DNA of 64,000 nucleotides from Ananas comosus (Eukaryota > Streptophyta > Magnoliopsida > Poales > Bromeliaceae): the NCBI RefSeq assembly GCF_001540865.1, contig NC_033623.1:15354955-15418954 (forward strand), written 5' to 3'. Shown here piece after piece: positions 23,801 through 36,646 of this stretch; position 1 is the first letter of the stretch, and each line of letters starts with the position of its first letter. The notes beneath the pieces were generated by a model, which saw only the letters and a list, made by a program, of their open reading frames with translations, did not search any database and had not been told where the DNA came from. The translations under genes were made by a program, and so were the position numbers.

Positions 23801-25973
23801 TGTTATTGCTTTAATTCGTACTCACATATTATTTGTATCAAGATGTTGGCATCCAAAGCTTCTCCTATAATACCTCCTATCCTTCTGTTGCTGGAAGCAG
23901 CAATATTTTTGATGCTTGAGTTGCAAGTATATTTGACATATCTCATGTTTTGAATTGCTTAGGAAGCCTTAAGGGCCCTTTGGTATGCTTCTTATCCCGG
24001 AGTCGAGCTTCTTGGATTAATATCTGAACAATGGAAGGAAATGGGATGGCAAGGAAAAGATCCATCTACAGATTTCAGGTACTCTTATTCTCGCTTTCCT
24101 TCTATGAGTGGCTGTTATACATACTTCCATCAAAGTACAGTGAATGTTTAAGTTGCCCTCACTTATGTTGAAGTAGTAAGTATATAGTGTTCTTTGGTGT
24201 TCAGGGGTGGCGGTTTCATATCTTTGGAGAATTTATTATTCTTTGCCAGGAACTATCCTGTGAGTGCTAATTCTCTCTTTTTACATGGAAGGTCATTCCA
24301 ATTCTGATGCGCTTTTAGTTTAGCTTGCTCAGTAGACAGAAAGGATACAATTGTTTTAGTACTAATTGAAATGCAAATTTCAATTAACAACCTATTGCAG
24401 TTAGAGTGATGATTGCTGCTAAACTTACAGTAGCATGCTTCATTTTTTTAGAAAAGTCTATGATTTACTAAACTCTTGAGCGTAATAAGTTTAGAATATG
24501 TAGTTTTATTTGTGCTGCACTTCAAGTATCTGATATCTGAGTTTTGTTATTACTCGTTTGATATTTACTGAGGATTGTCCATATGTTTTTTTTTTAAAAT
24601 AATACTCGAATGTTCTACAGATAGAAAATAATATTTGATCACTCCCATGCTTTGGCTTAAAGGAACAATTTTCTTTTCATGTACGAAAGTGCTTACTGTA
24701 GTAATAGTGTTAAATCTATGGTTAGGATATTCCTTTGTAACCCATGTTGCATGCTTGCACTTGTGAACTTATTGGTGAAGAATGAATGCTTCAATTTTGG
24801 CCTGGGAAAATGGTTGTCTTTTGCAGAGCAAACTATGTTTATTATGTTGCGTGTAACAAATCCTTTTTCTTACAGAAATCTTTCCAGGATCTTCTCCGAA
24901 AGCAGGATGGTGACCGAGCTTTGTGGGAATATCCATTTGCTGTAGCTGGTGTAAATATTACATTCATGCTTATACAGATGCTTGATCTTCAAGCTGGTTT
25001 GCACTTTTTCTAATGCTGAATATTACTCACTATTTCTTATGTTTATTACTAGTAGATTCGCAATTTCACTACTCAAATTGTACTTCTGTGGCTCTTACAA
25101 TTAAGCTTGTCCCTTTTATTTATCTGCAGGCAAACCTAGGACATTGTTGGGAGCAATTTTCTTGAAGCTACTTTCAGGTATGTCAAGGAGTTCTGGAGCT
25201 GGAATGTTTTCTTTCATGTTAATTATCTGTTAATATTCAAAAAAAAAGAGGAAATTCTTATAAACTAGGTAGATTCCATGCAGTTTGAGTTAAATTTTTA
25301 AATGGTATTCGTTTTACAACTATGGTTAAGTGAGAGGACCACTAATGCTAGAACTTTTCAATCTTCCATGAGTGTTGCCAAAGCACTTATGGTAAGAAAG
25401 TCTCGACCACGTGAAGCTCGTTTGTTGGACTTCTATGCCTTTCTGTTGGTTCTGTAAATCAAGTTTGTTTTAATGCAAGCTTTTCTCACTCGACTTCTCA
25501 CTCGAGTCTAAGGAAATTTTTTGACTGTTAGTCTTAAGGAAATCAAAATTAATCATTCACCTAAATGTGCGGCAACTGCAAATTGGAAATTGTCTCTTCT
25601 TTCTTGAAGTGCTTTGTTCCTTCTGTAAGGATTCTGAATTTTGTGAACTGATGCAAATGCTTCTTGTGATTGCATCTCTTGTGGTACAGATAATGAGCGA
25701 GTGTTCGACATATTGTACTGCATAACTTTTAAGCTAATGGATCAGCAATGGCTAACTATGCATGCGTCATACATGGACTTCAATGTATGCCTCTTACACA
25801 GAACTGTTTACTTATATAACTTTTTAAATAACTAATGTGAAGCTTTCTGTTTCAACTCTCTACATGTGTAGACGGTGATGAAAGCGACACGACGTCAGCT
25901 GGAGCGGGAGCTATTGTTGGAAGATATTCAACGCATCGAGGACATGCCTTCATATAGGCTTCTTGCCCGTTAG
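20812..25973 (+). CDS. ELMO/CED-12 domain-containing protein
   Basis: Nine exons join in frame: 20812-20899, 22250-22359, 22566-22634, 23963-24078, 24205-24259, 24876-24996, 25130-25177, 25690-25784 and 25872-25973, giving 267 aa with GT-AG introns. The ELMO domain spans roughly residues 70-235. Its markers are LQRLQRRIEVAYD, EALRALWYASYPG, SEQWKEMGWQGKDPSTDFRG, GFISLENLLFFARNYP, the WEYPFAVAGVNITFMLIQML helix and FDILYCITFKLMDQQW. In animals ELMO proteins act with DOCK exchange factors in Rac signalling, and ELMOD proteins are GAPs for Arf-like GTPases; plant members are small ELMO-only proteins. The WQGKDPSTDFR segment holds the arginine region linked to GAP activity in ELMODs. Residues 1-30 are a low-similarity extension. 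Intron 3 contains a long hairpin MITE. Family is secure; biochemical role in plants is inference. Confidence 0.93.
23131..23625. mobile_element. Long-TIR hairpin MITE in intron 3 of the ELMO gene
   Basis: The left arm (about 23131-23271) and right arm (about 23486-23625) are near-perfect reverse complements for around 140 bp. They share CGATCGGCTCCGTTAGACTT, AAAATATTTGGAAACTAAAT and TTTTTCGGCATCATTT with their complements. The ends lie near CTAACGGAGACCTTCGTGCT and CACGGAGGCCTGCGTGCT; exact edges and target-site duplication are unclear because AT/GA repeats flank both sides. Related copies are at 27957-28489 and, partly, 16935-17120. If transcribed, the RNA would fold into a long hairpin. Confidence 0.8.
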
Positions 25974-27440
25974 CTTAACCACCCACTTCAGCATCGCAGT
26001 TAAGTAGCGGGATACAGTGATTACATGTTCTTTTCTCGAGCCACTGATATTTTCCTCATTTTTTTTTTCCTCCTTTAGAGTGCATTGTGTTGTTATTTGG
26101 CGTCTTTTGAAATCACAAAATGAGGCACAAACTCGTCCTGTTTTAGTTGCTGCAGTTAGTTCCAAGTTCTTTAACTATTTACAAGTTCGGCTGCGTAGTG
26201 CGTACTGGTGAGTAGCTAATAGCGCTAGGGCGTACTGTACTCTTGTGAGTTGCGTGGAGTGGGGGCATGTTGGTGTGAAAACTGGTTTGTTGCTTACTAC
26301 AAACTAAAAAAATCGGCGTGCAACAGAAATTTTTTCCGTAGTTTTAGGCTTCTTCTAATCACCTGTAATGGTCGCCATTTTATTGGGTTATTGAATTGAA
26401 TGGATGGTAAAGCTTTGAACAGGAACAGCATTAAGGTGTTCTAGACAAGTCCAACTTGCAACATTGCAGGGCAAAAGCGACCTCGTTTCTTATATATAAT
26501 GTTGCTTTGTCTCTTCTGGTAAAACACTGGTGATGGGGCCGTTGCTTTTACTCATCACTGGTTGGATTTATATATGTGTTTTAACCAAAAATATGATTCG
26601 TCATCTTCTTCCAACCAAGTGAAAATCTGTTCATGTTTTCATTGCAGTAAATTTCTGCGAACCCAGCACCACCTTGGACTTACCCTTGTGTTTGTCCTTT
26701 GTAAATATGTTCTCGGGGTCGGGGTGGGCTGTTGTTGCTGTTGGGGTGTTTTCTTGCGTTTTGTAAGTTGGTGAGCCCCGCAAGCTGATGACGGTGACGG
26801 TGACGATGACGATGTGGTGCGCAAGGGATAATTATTAATGAGAATGGATAATCAATCGACTCGGCATGATCATGATGCTGATCAATCAGCTAAGCGATTT
26901 GATGTTGTGGGTAAACAACCATTCGCAACATCCTTCACTCTCGTCCTCTAGCGAAGCTCAGCAGAGCCTGCCAAATTTGCCCGCCTGCATCATGTGAGCA
27001 TAAGATTTTGCGAGGATACGAATAGCACTTTTCCCAGGCAAGTTGGGGGGCCCACCGAGGCCTACTGTCCCCCGCGATGGAGTGCCCAATCAGAATTCGG
27101 AACGCGCGCACGAGACAAGCAATGAGGGCGCCTCCAAATGGGGCGGACCTACAATTACAAAATCTCGTCATCATGAGACATCCGAAGACAAAGATCTTTG
27201 GCGGGAAAGATATACTATTATCGATAGCGTCAAATATTTAGCACTACCGAGTTTTTCGCTGTTAAATTTAGTTCTATAACTATTTTTATCCGTTAGATTA
27301 TATCATTTAACCAACAACTCATTCAACTCTAGAGGGCCCACATCATCCTAATCGTATATATTTTCACCCAAAAATCGAAAATCTAATAACACTAATAACT
27401 TGGTGCTATTAATAGCATTTCAACATAGTTCTATATTTTG

Positions 27441-27478
27441 GTGGGGGAGGGGGAGGGGGAGGGGGAGAGGGGGAGGGT
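27441..27478 (+). repeat. (GGGGGA)n minisatellite
   Basis: Tandem G-rich hexamer-like units of GGGGGA with minor variation, about 38 bp. It is G-quadruplex-prone and sits directly before a possible TIR element. Confidence 0.8.
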
Positions 27479-27479
27479 T

Positions 27480-27786
27480 GGTTCGGGGTTAAGGAAAAAC
27501 TAGTTATTCCAGAGATAGAGTTAAGTCCAGTGTTAAGGTGGGATTATAATATTTTTGTGTTTGGTTGAGAATTGGAGTTAGTCCAGGATTAAAGAAAATA
27601 GTATTTGGTTGGAGTAAATAGGATACGAAAGATAATGGGCAAAATAGTATTTTGTTTGGTTGGAATAGCGGGATAGGGTGGGGTTAGCAAGGGTTAGCTA
27701 ACCCCACCCCCCTAAAATCATATTTGAGAATAAAATCGGGATTAAGAGGTTATCTCACCCCTTAACTCCGAATCAAACACAAGCGT
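27480..27786. mobile_element. Possible degenerate TIR element
   Basis: The left end GGTTCGGGGTTAAGG resembles the reverse complement of the right end (CCTTAACTCCGAATC), and the middle holds a palindromic GGGTTAGCTAACCC. Motifs such as GTGTTTGGTTG are common in plant MITEs. No target-site duplication was identified, so this is weak. Confidence 0.35.
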
Positions 27787-27956
27787 ATAAATTGACAACA
27801 GAGTCTATTTATATATGTATATAAAACTCTTGTAGTCTGGCTCATGGGACCAGTTCGTAGAGGAGGGTTGACACTACAGCAGGTGTATATACTACATAGT
27901 ACGTTCCTTCCAACTCTTTTCTCTCCTTATTCATGCCAAAATCTTAGTGGGTTTTA

Positions 27957-28489
27957 GCCCTATACTCTTATGAGTATGATCGCATTCGTACTCATAAGTA
28001 GTTTTTGATGATAGAGCTTCCGAATCGACGATCTAGATCGTTGAATATTATCTAGAGCATTTACAACTTCTATAAATCAAATTTTATAATTTTTCGATAT
28101 CATTTACTTTACGATCAAAAGTTCATGAAATTGACCATTTTTAATAGCCGGTATGTGATACTTGCTAGTTTAACGTTGTAAAAGAATTAGAATAGCTTGA
28201 ATTTTTTATAGAAAATTCTATTCATTACCTAGATAAAGATCAATAACCCCGATCTTAAATTGAAGGATCCGATCATCCATTTTTAGGACGTCGTTCGATT
28301 TTGACCGTTCATTTTATATCCGCTTGATGGACTTTATAATGACTTCGAAAAATTACGAAATTTATTTTCTAAAAGTTTCAAATACTCTAAATCATGTTTA
28401 ACGGTGTGGATCGTCAATTCAGAAGCCCCAACATTGAAAACTACTTATGAGCACGAAAGGCTCTATACTCATAAAGAGTATAGTAGCCA
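27957..28489. mobile_element. Long-TIR hairpin MITE, second full copy
   Basis: The left end (CTATACTCTTATGAGTATGA, then ACTCATAAGTAGTTTTTGAT) matches the reverse complement of the right end (AAAACTACTTATGAGCACGA, ACTCATAAAGAGTATAG). Inner parts match the ELMO-intron copy: GCTTCCGAATCGACGATC and TTTTTCGATATCATTTAC. The copy is diverged, and its extreme ends differ from those of the 23131-23625 element. Confidence 0.7.
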
Positions 28490-30442
28490 TACTATATATA
28501 TATTGGCCTTTTGTTTCACATTTTTGTTTTGCTCTTTGGTTTAAATGAAACATGCTATATATGTGTTTCTTTCTTATATATATGTATATTTGTTTCGTTT
28601 CCTTCTTTTAATTGATTGGTGCTGCATGTAGCTAGTATGCAGAACATAGAGACCTAAAAATGTGGATTAAAAAAAAAGGAAAAAAAATTTTGCACCACTA
28701 CATTACAACATTCATCCCAAAAGAAAAAACACACAAAAAAAAAAAACCCAAAGCAGATGCTATATGCCTTTTGACACACGCCATCATAAAAAGCTGCAGC
28801 ATTTGGATTTTTTTTTTTTTGTTTTGTTTTGTTTTTGCGGTTCTCTACAGAGATGAAATAGTTTCAACTTTTGAGATCATTTAAGGTCCTTGACATATCA
28901 CCTACCAAAATGAAAGTGATTGACCCCAGAAATTAAAGATGGTGCGAGGAGAAGTATACATATGATTTGACAATCCAGCACAAGTTGATGAGGAAATGCC
29001 AAAGTAGTGCAACAATTAATGGCCCCCTTTTAGTGTTTTCTTCATTATTAGCATTTACCTGAATTATTTTAAACAGCTAAACATTTCAATCTCTAGCCAG
29101 ATATATATTAAAAACCTACATTTAATTAACCTTTTTAATTAATGTCTATATTTTTAGCACTTCAACTCCTTTTTTGTCACGGTTGGTATTTTTAAGTATT
29201 ATTAAATACTTAACTATAAGAGATATAATACTGAAAGAATGTTAATCCCTAATGGAACAAACATTAATAGGTTAAATGAATTTATGCGTCAGAAGGGCAA
29301 AGCACGAATATATAGCTGCTGTTTTAAGAGGTGGATGTTGTTACCCAAAAATTTTTGTATTAAATCGTGATTCAGCTACCTATATGATCTATGTACCTTC
29401 ATTTCGTTGTCTCCTAAGCTGTTTTACTACTTTTGCTAGATAATTCCTGAATTAATATAGATAAGATAAGCTGAAACATCAAGCAATATATACATCTTGA
29501 TGTATATGTTTCATTGCACCTAACATATATACATATATGCTACATAGAGTATCTACAACAATCCGATGTCGAAAGACACGGCTCGAGTTTGATAGTTGAA
29601 CAGTGAAGAGAAGGAAAAGGAAGAGCTAAGATATATGCAGATATTTTGTGGCGCCTTTAGGACTAGGATTTTTGTTTTTTTATTGTGAAGGAACTGTTTA
29701 TCGATTCTTAAAGCACCATACATGCACTAATGCTTTCATATCAAGAATCAGGCCATATAAACCTCTTTGAAAAAAATTTTCTAAATACATCAGTTGTACA
29801 TATTCTGGTAGTAAATATGGGCTACTAAGGTCTTAAAGGTTTAAAGGTCGAGTCCAACTTGTGAGAATATGGGTCAAAACTCATATATCTCCACCAACAA
29901 GGAGAAAAGAAAATTGTAAGGTTTAACTCCTAGCTAATAAACATCTTCTGGAGATTTAACAACAATATATGTCCCTACTGATGATCCCTTTGAACTTTAT
30001 CCTCATCCCTTACTTTTGTTATTGAATGACAAAAAAACAATCACTTATTTACAAGAGATCTATTCTATTACTAGCATGTACAGCAAGACGCATGTTAAGG
30101 GCATGCTGTGCCTAGCCGTATGTTAGTTGTACTATTGTTTGATAAAGTGTTGTTTAAAATTTTTTGGCATGCAATTTTTCTTGTGACAGAAATAAAAGCT
30201 CTTAATAGAGACCATATTTAATTTGATGCTCGGAACTCACTGGTTCAAACTTTCTACGGCAATACAAGTTTACATATAACTAAAAGTGATCAAACTAATT
30301 TGAAAGCAGAAACAAAAGTAAGGCCAAATAAGCTTGCACTAATGGTCAAAATGAAGGTAAGGAACAGTAAATTCACAACCTGTGAAAATTTGAAGGGGCT
30401 ATATATATTTCACCTGAGAGCTAGATACTTTTAAGAAGCTGA

Positions 30443-30469
30443 AGAGAGAGAGAGAGAGAGAGAGAGAGC
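30443..30469. repeat. (GA)n microsatellite
   Basis: A GA dinucleotide run of about 27 bp. A second one of about 20 bp lies at 30821-30841. Both are in the spacer upstream of the WRKY gene. Confidence 0.85.
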
Positions 30470-31929
30470 TATTTGGAGAGGGGGAATGGGGGGTGTCACG
30501 ATGGTTTGCTCAGTAGGGCGGTCGAGTGGGAAGGAGCATGGATGGGAATGCGATTTGGAAGGATTCGGAAAAGCTCATCATCTTTTTCACGAATTAAACA
30601 AACAAATTGAAAAGCAACAAGAAGAACAGCAGCAGATAAGTTTATGAGGAGCATCGATTGGCCCCCACACTTTTCCAGTTTACATATGCACTCATTCTTC
30701 AGAGGAATATAGATTTTTTTCTCTCTGCAACTATGCTGATGTGATAATGATGCTTCTGTTTGAGTCATAATGGCTTTGCCAATGAGAATGACAATGAAAG
30801 CAACAACTGCAGTAAAAGTAAGAGAGAGAGAGAGAGAGAGATTAAGAGATGTATATATCTATTACCAAATACATATATAAAGAGCTGCAGATGTTGCTTT
30901 TCTTTTTCTCTTTTCTGAAATAGATGTTCTCATTGTCTCTTCTTGTTTTATATACATTCTTAATTAGTTAGCTGCAGATGTTCTAGTTGTCTGTTTTGCT
31001 TTCTTTAGTTACTGTTCTTGTTTTGTATATTTAATAATTAGTTTTTTTCAGCTCACAATTTCTACTTTTAGATATTAATATCCAGCATATATTTTGGTAC
31101 TGTGGATACTGTAGAAGATATATAAAAAGAAAAGAAGCGCTTTGCTATGTTTGGGTCAAGGACACTGTTATCTTGAAGATTCTGAAGTTTCCCATGCATA
31201 TGTCGCAATAATAGAACATGATGAGACTACTTGAGACCAATATAGCAAAGGTTTTTTTTTGTGATTATTTTCCAATCATGATCTTAACATAATTTAGAGA
31301 ACTTCTCTCTTCTTTTTTTCTTTTTGGTGAATAAAAAATTTGACAATATCCTTCATCTAAGCATCAAAGTGTCTCCCCACCTCAAGTCGAACCTCATGAG
31401 ATCTTACCCGTTACCTTATCATAACTTATCACTGGAAATTTTATTGGTTTGGCTAATTTATATAGCCCAAATAATAATACATTATTAACAAGCAGCTATG
31501 TACGGGTTTTGTAAAAGAGAAGTAAAACTTAGGTCAAACTAGCTATTACGTACATATAGGATCAAAATTGGTTATATATAAAGAAACGCGTGACCTTTCC
31601 ATCATGAGATCTGCAACCAATGTATATAGAAATAGAAACATTAAATTAATCTTGTTTCTCTTTTTGTGCGCGTGAGAGGGATAGAGGGGAGCTCGTGGAT
31701 CTCTGAAACAATCAGTTTGAGTGCATGCAGAGACAGCGAGCACTAATATAAATGTGTTCAGTCCCAGTTGTACGTTGATGCTAATGATCGAATAAGACAA
31801 ACCGGGTTGCAATTTTCTTGTAGGAATGTAATGGAATTCCATTGTTCATAACAGCTTTAATTTCTTTCTTTCCTCTTCATTTTATTACTCTCTCCTAGTA
31901 AAATTCTCTCTAATATATAGTACAAACTA

Positions 31930-32085
31930 CCGACCGTCTCTAGAGCAAGTGGCAAAGGGCTTGGTGGTTGGTTGGTATTCGAGACCCAAGTTCGAATCCT
32001 AGTTGATTCACATTTCTAGCTAAGTTTATTTCTAAATGAAATAAACGAACCGGGCAGCGTGCTACTTATCTCTCAAAAAAAAAAA
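31930..32085 (+). mobile_element. tRNA-derived SINE, intact copy (156 bp)
   Basis: A perfect 15-bp target-site duplication, atatagtacaaacta, flanks it (31915-31929 and 32086-32100). The head contains a box A-like AGTGGCAAAGGGC and a box B GTTCGAATCC, the paired internal promoter of RNA polymerase III. The body ends AAATGAAATAAACGAACC ... GTGCTACTTATCTCTC followed by an A tail of about 12. This is the reference copy for the family in this window. Confidence 0.9.
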
Positions 32086-33346
32086 ATATAGTACAAACTA
32101 TATATATAGTACTATTAGTATTAGATTTAGGCCCGCCTTAGTAATGTGTCGGCTAAAATTACTATATATTTTTACATACTCTGAAAGTCTCTGAATATCT
32201 AAGAGTACTTTTAATCTTTTTTTCTTACGTGGCTATATGTTTCTTCTGTGATGGTTACAACTGCAATTTTCTAGTATCGGAGAAGGGAGAATTATAAGTA
32301 CATTTAAATTTTTGGGGCTGCATTTAATTAGTTACCATATTACCAAACTAGCTCTTACTTCATATTACCAAACTAGCACTTGGCAAAAATAGCTAACTAA
32401 TAATGGATTTCAAACGTAAATACCATATGTTCGGTTTATCACAAAAATTGTTTGCATGTGCTTTTGTACTCATGCATTATGGTATTCGGAAGATATATAA
32501 CTTTGATAATTTAGCTCAAGTTTCTTATTAGCGTAAGCATATTAATACAGGGCATATATAGAGAAGATCAATGTTCGAGTTCGACTACATTTCTTGTTAC
32601 CATCATATTGAAGAGCAGATTTAAAGGGGCCCGAATAATTGAAATTGAATATAATGAGGATCTCCGCATTCAAGTTTTTATTTAGATAAGCAAACTAATT
32701 AATTAATACATGGTAGAAAAGATTTTGCAGTTTAATTGGCTACATTTCATGTTTAGTTTCAAGGTCATTATTTCCATCGTTTTATTTCTTGAATAATTAA
32801 AGATGAACATAACAATACAATAAAAGAACTAAAAATGGGCAAAAGAGAGAGACTTATTAAGACACATTCTGTTTCTTTTTGCTGTCAAATCTAGCTCATC
32901 TATACACTTCTACTTTTTACAACAAAAAACCAAAGAGACCTACAGTTTTCAGAGTATATATATATGTGTGAATCAGTAAAAAATTCTTATAATAAAAGTG
33001 TAGACACATCAACAATATAAAGACAATATTTTCTTAACAAATAAAAGCCACACCACATCAATATTGAAACAAAAGAACCAGTAATAATTGTTAACATTTG
33101 GTAAGATCATGAAATGGCAACTACAGGTAGAAACGCTAATCAGTAGACAAGTACTAGCCACCACCCACTGTGCATGTCTTCTCTGAATGACCCCCACAAT
33201 GTGCACCAGGAGACTCACCCAATCACATCTTAGTTATATAGCACCTCCATGATTTCCCATTCCTTTGAAATTAATATACAGCTGCGTACGTATAGTTCAT
33301 ACCCCATATATGATGTATAGAAGAAGAATACATACAAACCATTGCC

Positions 33347-33353
33347 TATATAT
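33347..33353 (+). promoter_or_regulatory. Candidate TATA box of the WRKY gene
   Basis: A TATATAT motif (within GCCTATATATGG) lies about 85 bp upstream of the WRKY start codon. An AT repeat at 33370-33392 lies between it and the ATG and could also act as a TATA element, so the assignment is tentative. Confidence 0.4.
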
Positions 33354-33437
33354 GGAGGAATACTAAGTATGATATATATATATATATATATATAAAAGAG
33401 GAGGGATAATAAATACTACAAAGTAGCTACTTTGGCT

Positions 33438-34708
33438 ATGGAGGGAAGTGATCAAGGAGTCGGTGTTCCGAGTTTCTATGTGCTCGAAGTTAATCCTCCT
33501 CCGCTTCCGACCCAGATGCAGGAAGTGGAGTTCCCCCAACCAGTAGAGCATGTTCCGACGCACGGCGGTCGTGCAAATCCGTCGCCGATTTCCGGTTATT
33601 CTTTTCAGAACTCCGCCGACTTCAGTATAAGTGAGAAGCCCCAAGAGGTATGGTGTTACTATGAGTTTCAAAATTGTAAAGAAGTTGCACCTCTTTAATT
33701 TGTATAAATATGTAATGATTGTACAGGTGGGAACATCTTTAGAACCAAAAGATGGGAATGATCAGATAATTAGCTCCAGTAAGGATGGTGCTAATTCATG
33801 GTGGGCATATAATTTATCTTTTCCTTTCATCTATCTTAATTCCGGCCATTGTACTACATGTATATATAAGGTTTTATTTTTGTTGAAGCAGGTGGAAGAG
33901 GTCGGCGACGACGGAGAAGAGCAAGATGAAGGTGAGGAGGAAGATGAGGGAGCCAAGGTTTTGCTTCCAAACTAGAAGTGATGTTGATGTGTTAGATGAT
34001 GGATACAAGTGGAGGAAATATGGGCAAAAGGTTGTCAAGAATAGCCTACATCCAAGGTATAGTAATTAAACAACTGCTAATCAAGTTCCTGCATGTTTTC
34101 CTTTTTCTTCTTAATTTTCCTGAGGAGAATTAATTAAAAAAAAAAAAAGAAGCAAAGGAAGAAGAAGAATGTTGTCACTTCTTCAAATTAATCATATTCT
34201 GATACACACAATTAGTTTTATACATATTGTTTTTCCTCATGACTTATTCACAAGTGAAGAGGCCTGTTTAGAAAAAAAAAAAAAACGAAAAATTGGGTGG
34301 AGAAATGCATGCATGAGTATTTAGGTCTGCATATGTTAGATGGTGTACAATGAAAAAAGAAAAAAGAAAGAAAGTGACAAGCTTGTGAATATATATTTAC
34401 ACATAAAGAGGAATTGGAGACATGCATTAATTAGCTTAGGAAGTTAAACAAAATTCAAGACTCAGTACAATCACTCATACCAATCGATCTCATAAAGGAA
34501 AAATGGTCAAGGAGCTGCATTGTCATGACTAGCTAAGCATGATTTTTCACTACCCTTTAGCTTCTTAGCAGTCCATGGTTAATTTGATACCACTGCATGA
34601 AATGTGTCTACAAAATGAAGGAATTTAGTTTTTCAATTGTATGAGAAAATATGAGTTCACATTAGTAATTAGAGAGATACTAGGTCTACAACCTATTTTG
34701 GATTGTAA

Positions 34709-34756
<48 letters not shown>

Positions 34757-35210
34757 GATAGGTAGCACGCTACCCGCTTCGTTTTTTCCAACTCTTTTAA
34801 TCCAAATAAGCTGCATTATATATGGCAGTTCTTATCTCTTATTGTACATAAATAAATGGGCATATTTTAAGATTATTATAATTGCATAAAAATGTATAAC
34901 ATGTGATTATAACATGATGCAGTAAATTAAAATAAGCTTTTTATCAAGTTTCGCTATGGTTAGTTTCTTTTCAACTAATAAGAGAGTACATTTCATAGAG
35001 TAATATATGATTATTTCTTCACTTCATATTATTTATTTTTTTGACAGAAGTTATTATCGCTGCACCCACACTAATTGCCGTGTGAAGAAAAGAGTCGAAC
35101 GATTATCAGAGGATTGTCGTATGGTTATCACGACGTATGAGGGAAGACACACACATTCTCCATGCGACGACACGAACTCATCTGAGCACAACTGTTTTAG
35201 CTCATTTTGA
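33438..35210 (+). CDS. WRKY12: WRKY12-type group IIc WRKY transcription factor
   Basis: Four exons join in frame: 33438-33647, 33727-33800, 33892-34056 and 35048-35210, giving 203 aa. The WRKY domain has WRKYGQK at 135-141 and a C-X4-C-X23-H-X-H zinc finger (Cys155, Cys160, His184, His186). Before it lies the block [20 protein letters not shown] (106-125), and after it the tail [17 protein letters not shown]. That pre-domain block and tail are, from memory, what separates WRKY12 from the related WRKY13. The last intron falls in the codon of Arg150 (HPR|SYYRC), the R-type intron typical of group IIc. WRKY12 in Arabidopsis represses secondary wall formation in pith and affects flowering; it binds W-boxes (TTGAC[C/T]) in the nucleus. 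The N-terminus (1-90) is poorly conserved. Intron 3 carries a SINE fragment with a 43-T tract. Confidence 0.93.
34711..34787 (-). mobile_element. 5'-truncated SINE with 43-nt poly(T) in WRKY intron 3
   Basis: A run of T from 34711 to 34753 is the complement of the SINE A tail, followed by AGAGATAGGTAGCACGCTAC and CCGCTTCGTTT, which match the SINE 3' body in reverse orientation. The tRNA-like head is missing. The long homopolymer suggests a fairly young insertion, or slippage. Confidence 0.75.
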
Positions 35211-36646
35211 CCACTTAATATGGATTGTATTGATCGTGTGCAGTGTTGCGAAATCTATAGGACAAATTAAATAAATGTGCTATTTATAAGGTTTATCAAA
35301 GAGAACTATATTAATTTGGAAAATTTAGATGAGAGGATGTGTGCTTTAGTATTTCCATTTACTCTTTTTCCTGCTCTATGACTCCTATGTAATTAAATAT
35401 ATAGCAGGTCACTTTTCGTCGGTTGAATTTGTAAGAAAAATATGTCTCAATATTTTTTTATTTTTGTACTGGTTCACAGTATTCAAACAATATATACTCA
35501 TGCTATAATTCTGTACGTATGCTAAATATAGCATTCCATGATCCTCCTCGATGAAATTAACACAAGTTTTATTATGTATTAGAAGATTCAAACAACTGGT
35601 TCATGCATGCTACCAAATTGGTGCTAATTATTATGACTGTTTTAATTAACTAATTATTTTGTTGAGTAATATATGTCATATTCTTTAACGTTTACTTAAT
35701 GCATGTGATTCACTGTAAAAGTTGTCAAAGATGTAAAATTCGGAAATGCAAAATGGTGAAGCCATGAAGAGACAGTTTTGCTTCAAATAAGTGCTTAGTT
35801 TTTCATAATTAAGAGCATTAACATGCAGTACATTATATATGTATTGTTCTATTTTCTTCTAACGTACATTCAACAAATTAATAAGCGGTAAAAATATTTG
35901 CTATACGTGTTGTATATCTATGTATACTTTTGCTAATTTGCTATAACCAGTAGTATATATTTTACATGTAGAGCATCACCATATATACGTAGTGGTGCAC
36001 TCGAACGCGCGCACCATTGAAGAAGAAGAAGGAGAAGAAGAAGAAGAGAAAAAAAGAAAAGTTAATCCAAAGAACAAATTACCATGCAAACTTTGGGACA
36101 ATCACATGTCAATTATAGTTTTAAAAATTTTATTAAAATTTTAATCGAGTAATTAAGCAAAATTATTAACTTATTTGTATGGAGAACATTTCGATTTTTT
36201 TAACTTTGAATAATGACGTGTAAAAGTTGGAGGTGCTCCATTTTCTGTTTTTGAGTGTAAATTTTATATTTTACCCATCAAAGATTCTTGTATACTAAAC
36301 TTATCAGTTTATTTTTTTATTACTTAACTTTTAAATGAATGGCAGTAAGATTTACGTCCTGTTTTTGATTCAGGTGAAGTCGGTGGAGAATCACATCGTT
36401 TGGCGACTTTTGGTCCCAAAGTCGGCGCCGAAGCGCCTCGAATAGCAGTATTCGTGTAACAGTGTGACTCGCACGTCGGTCCCACATATCAATCCGCGCG
36501 CCATTATTATTATATAGTTATTTATTTATTTATGTCCCATGCTTTTGTGGGTTCCTTCACTGTTCTTTCTTTTCTCTCCTCTGCGATCCGTTCGTGTTAA
36601 TTTCCGTTTCATCGTCTAGGGTTTTGGTCGTACTTGGGATCTTTCG

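Larger units (their letters stand above)
25974..33437. other. Intergenic region between ELMO and WRKY genes
   Basis: The first ~500 bases are likely ELMO 3' UTR. From there to the WRKY leader I see microsatellites, the TIR elements and the SINE listed separately, and long AT-rich spacer. A GC-richer island lies at 27030-27160. On the minus strand 30496-30768 is open but has no recognisable similarity and overlaps GA repeats, so it is not called. Confidence 0.5.

Noticed and set aside
30496..30768. Minus-strand 90-codon frame with several Cys
   Set aside because: No family recognised, no splice context, AT-rich repeats on both sides; could not be supported.
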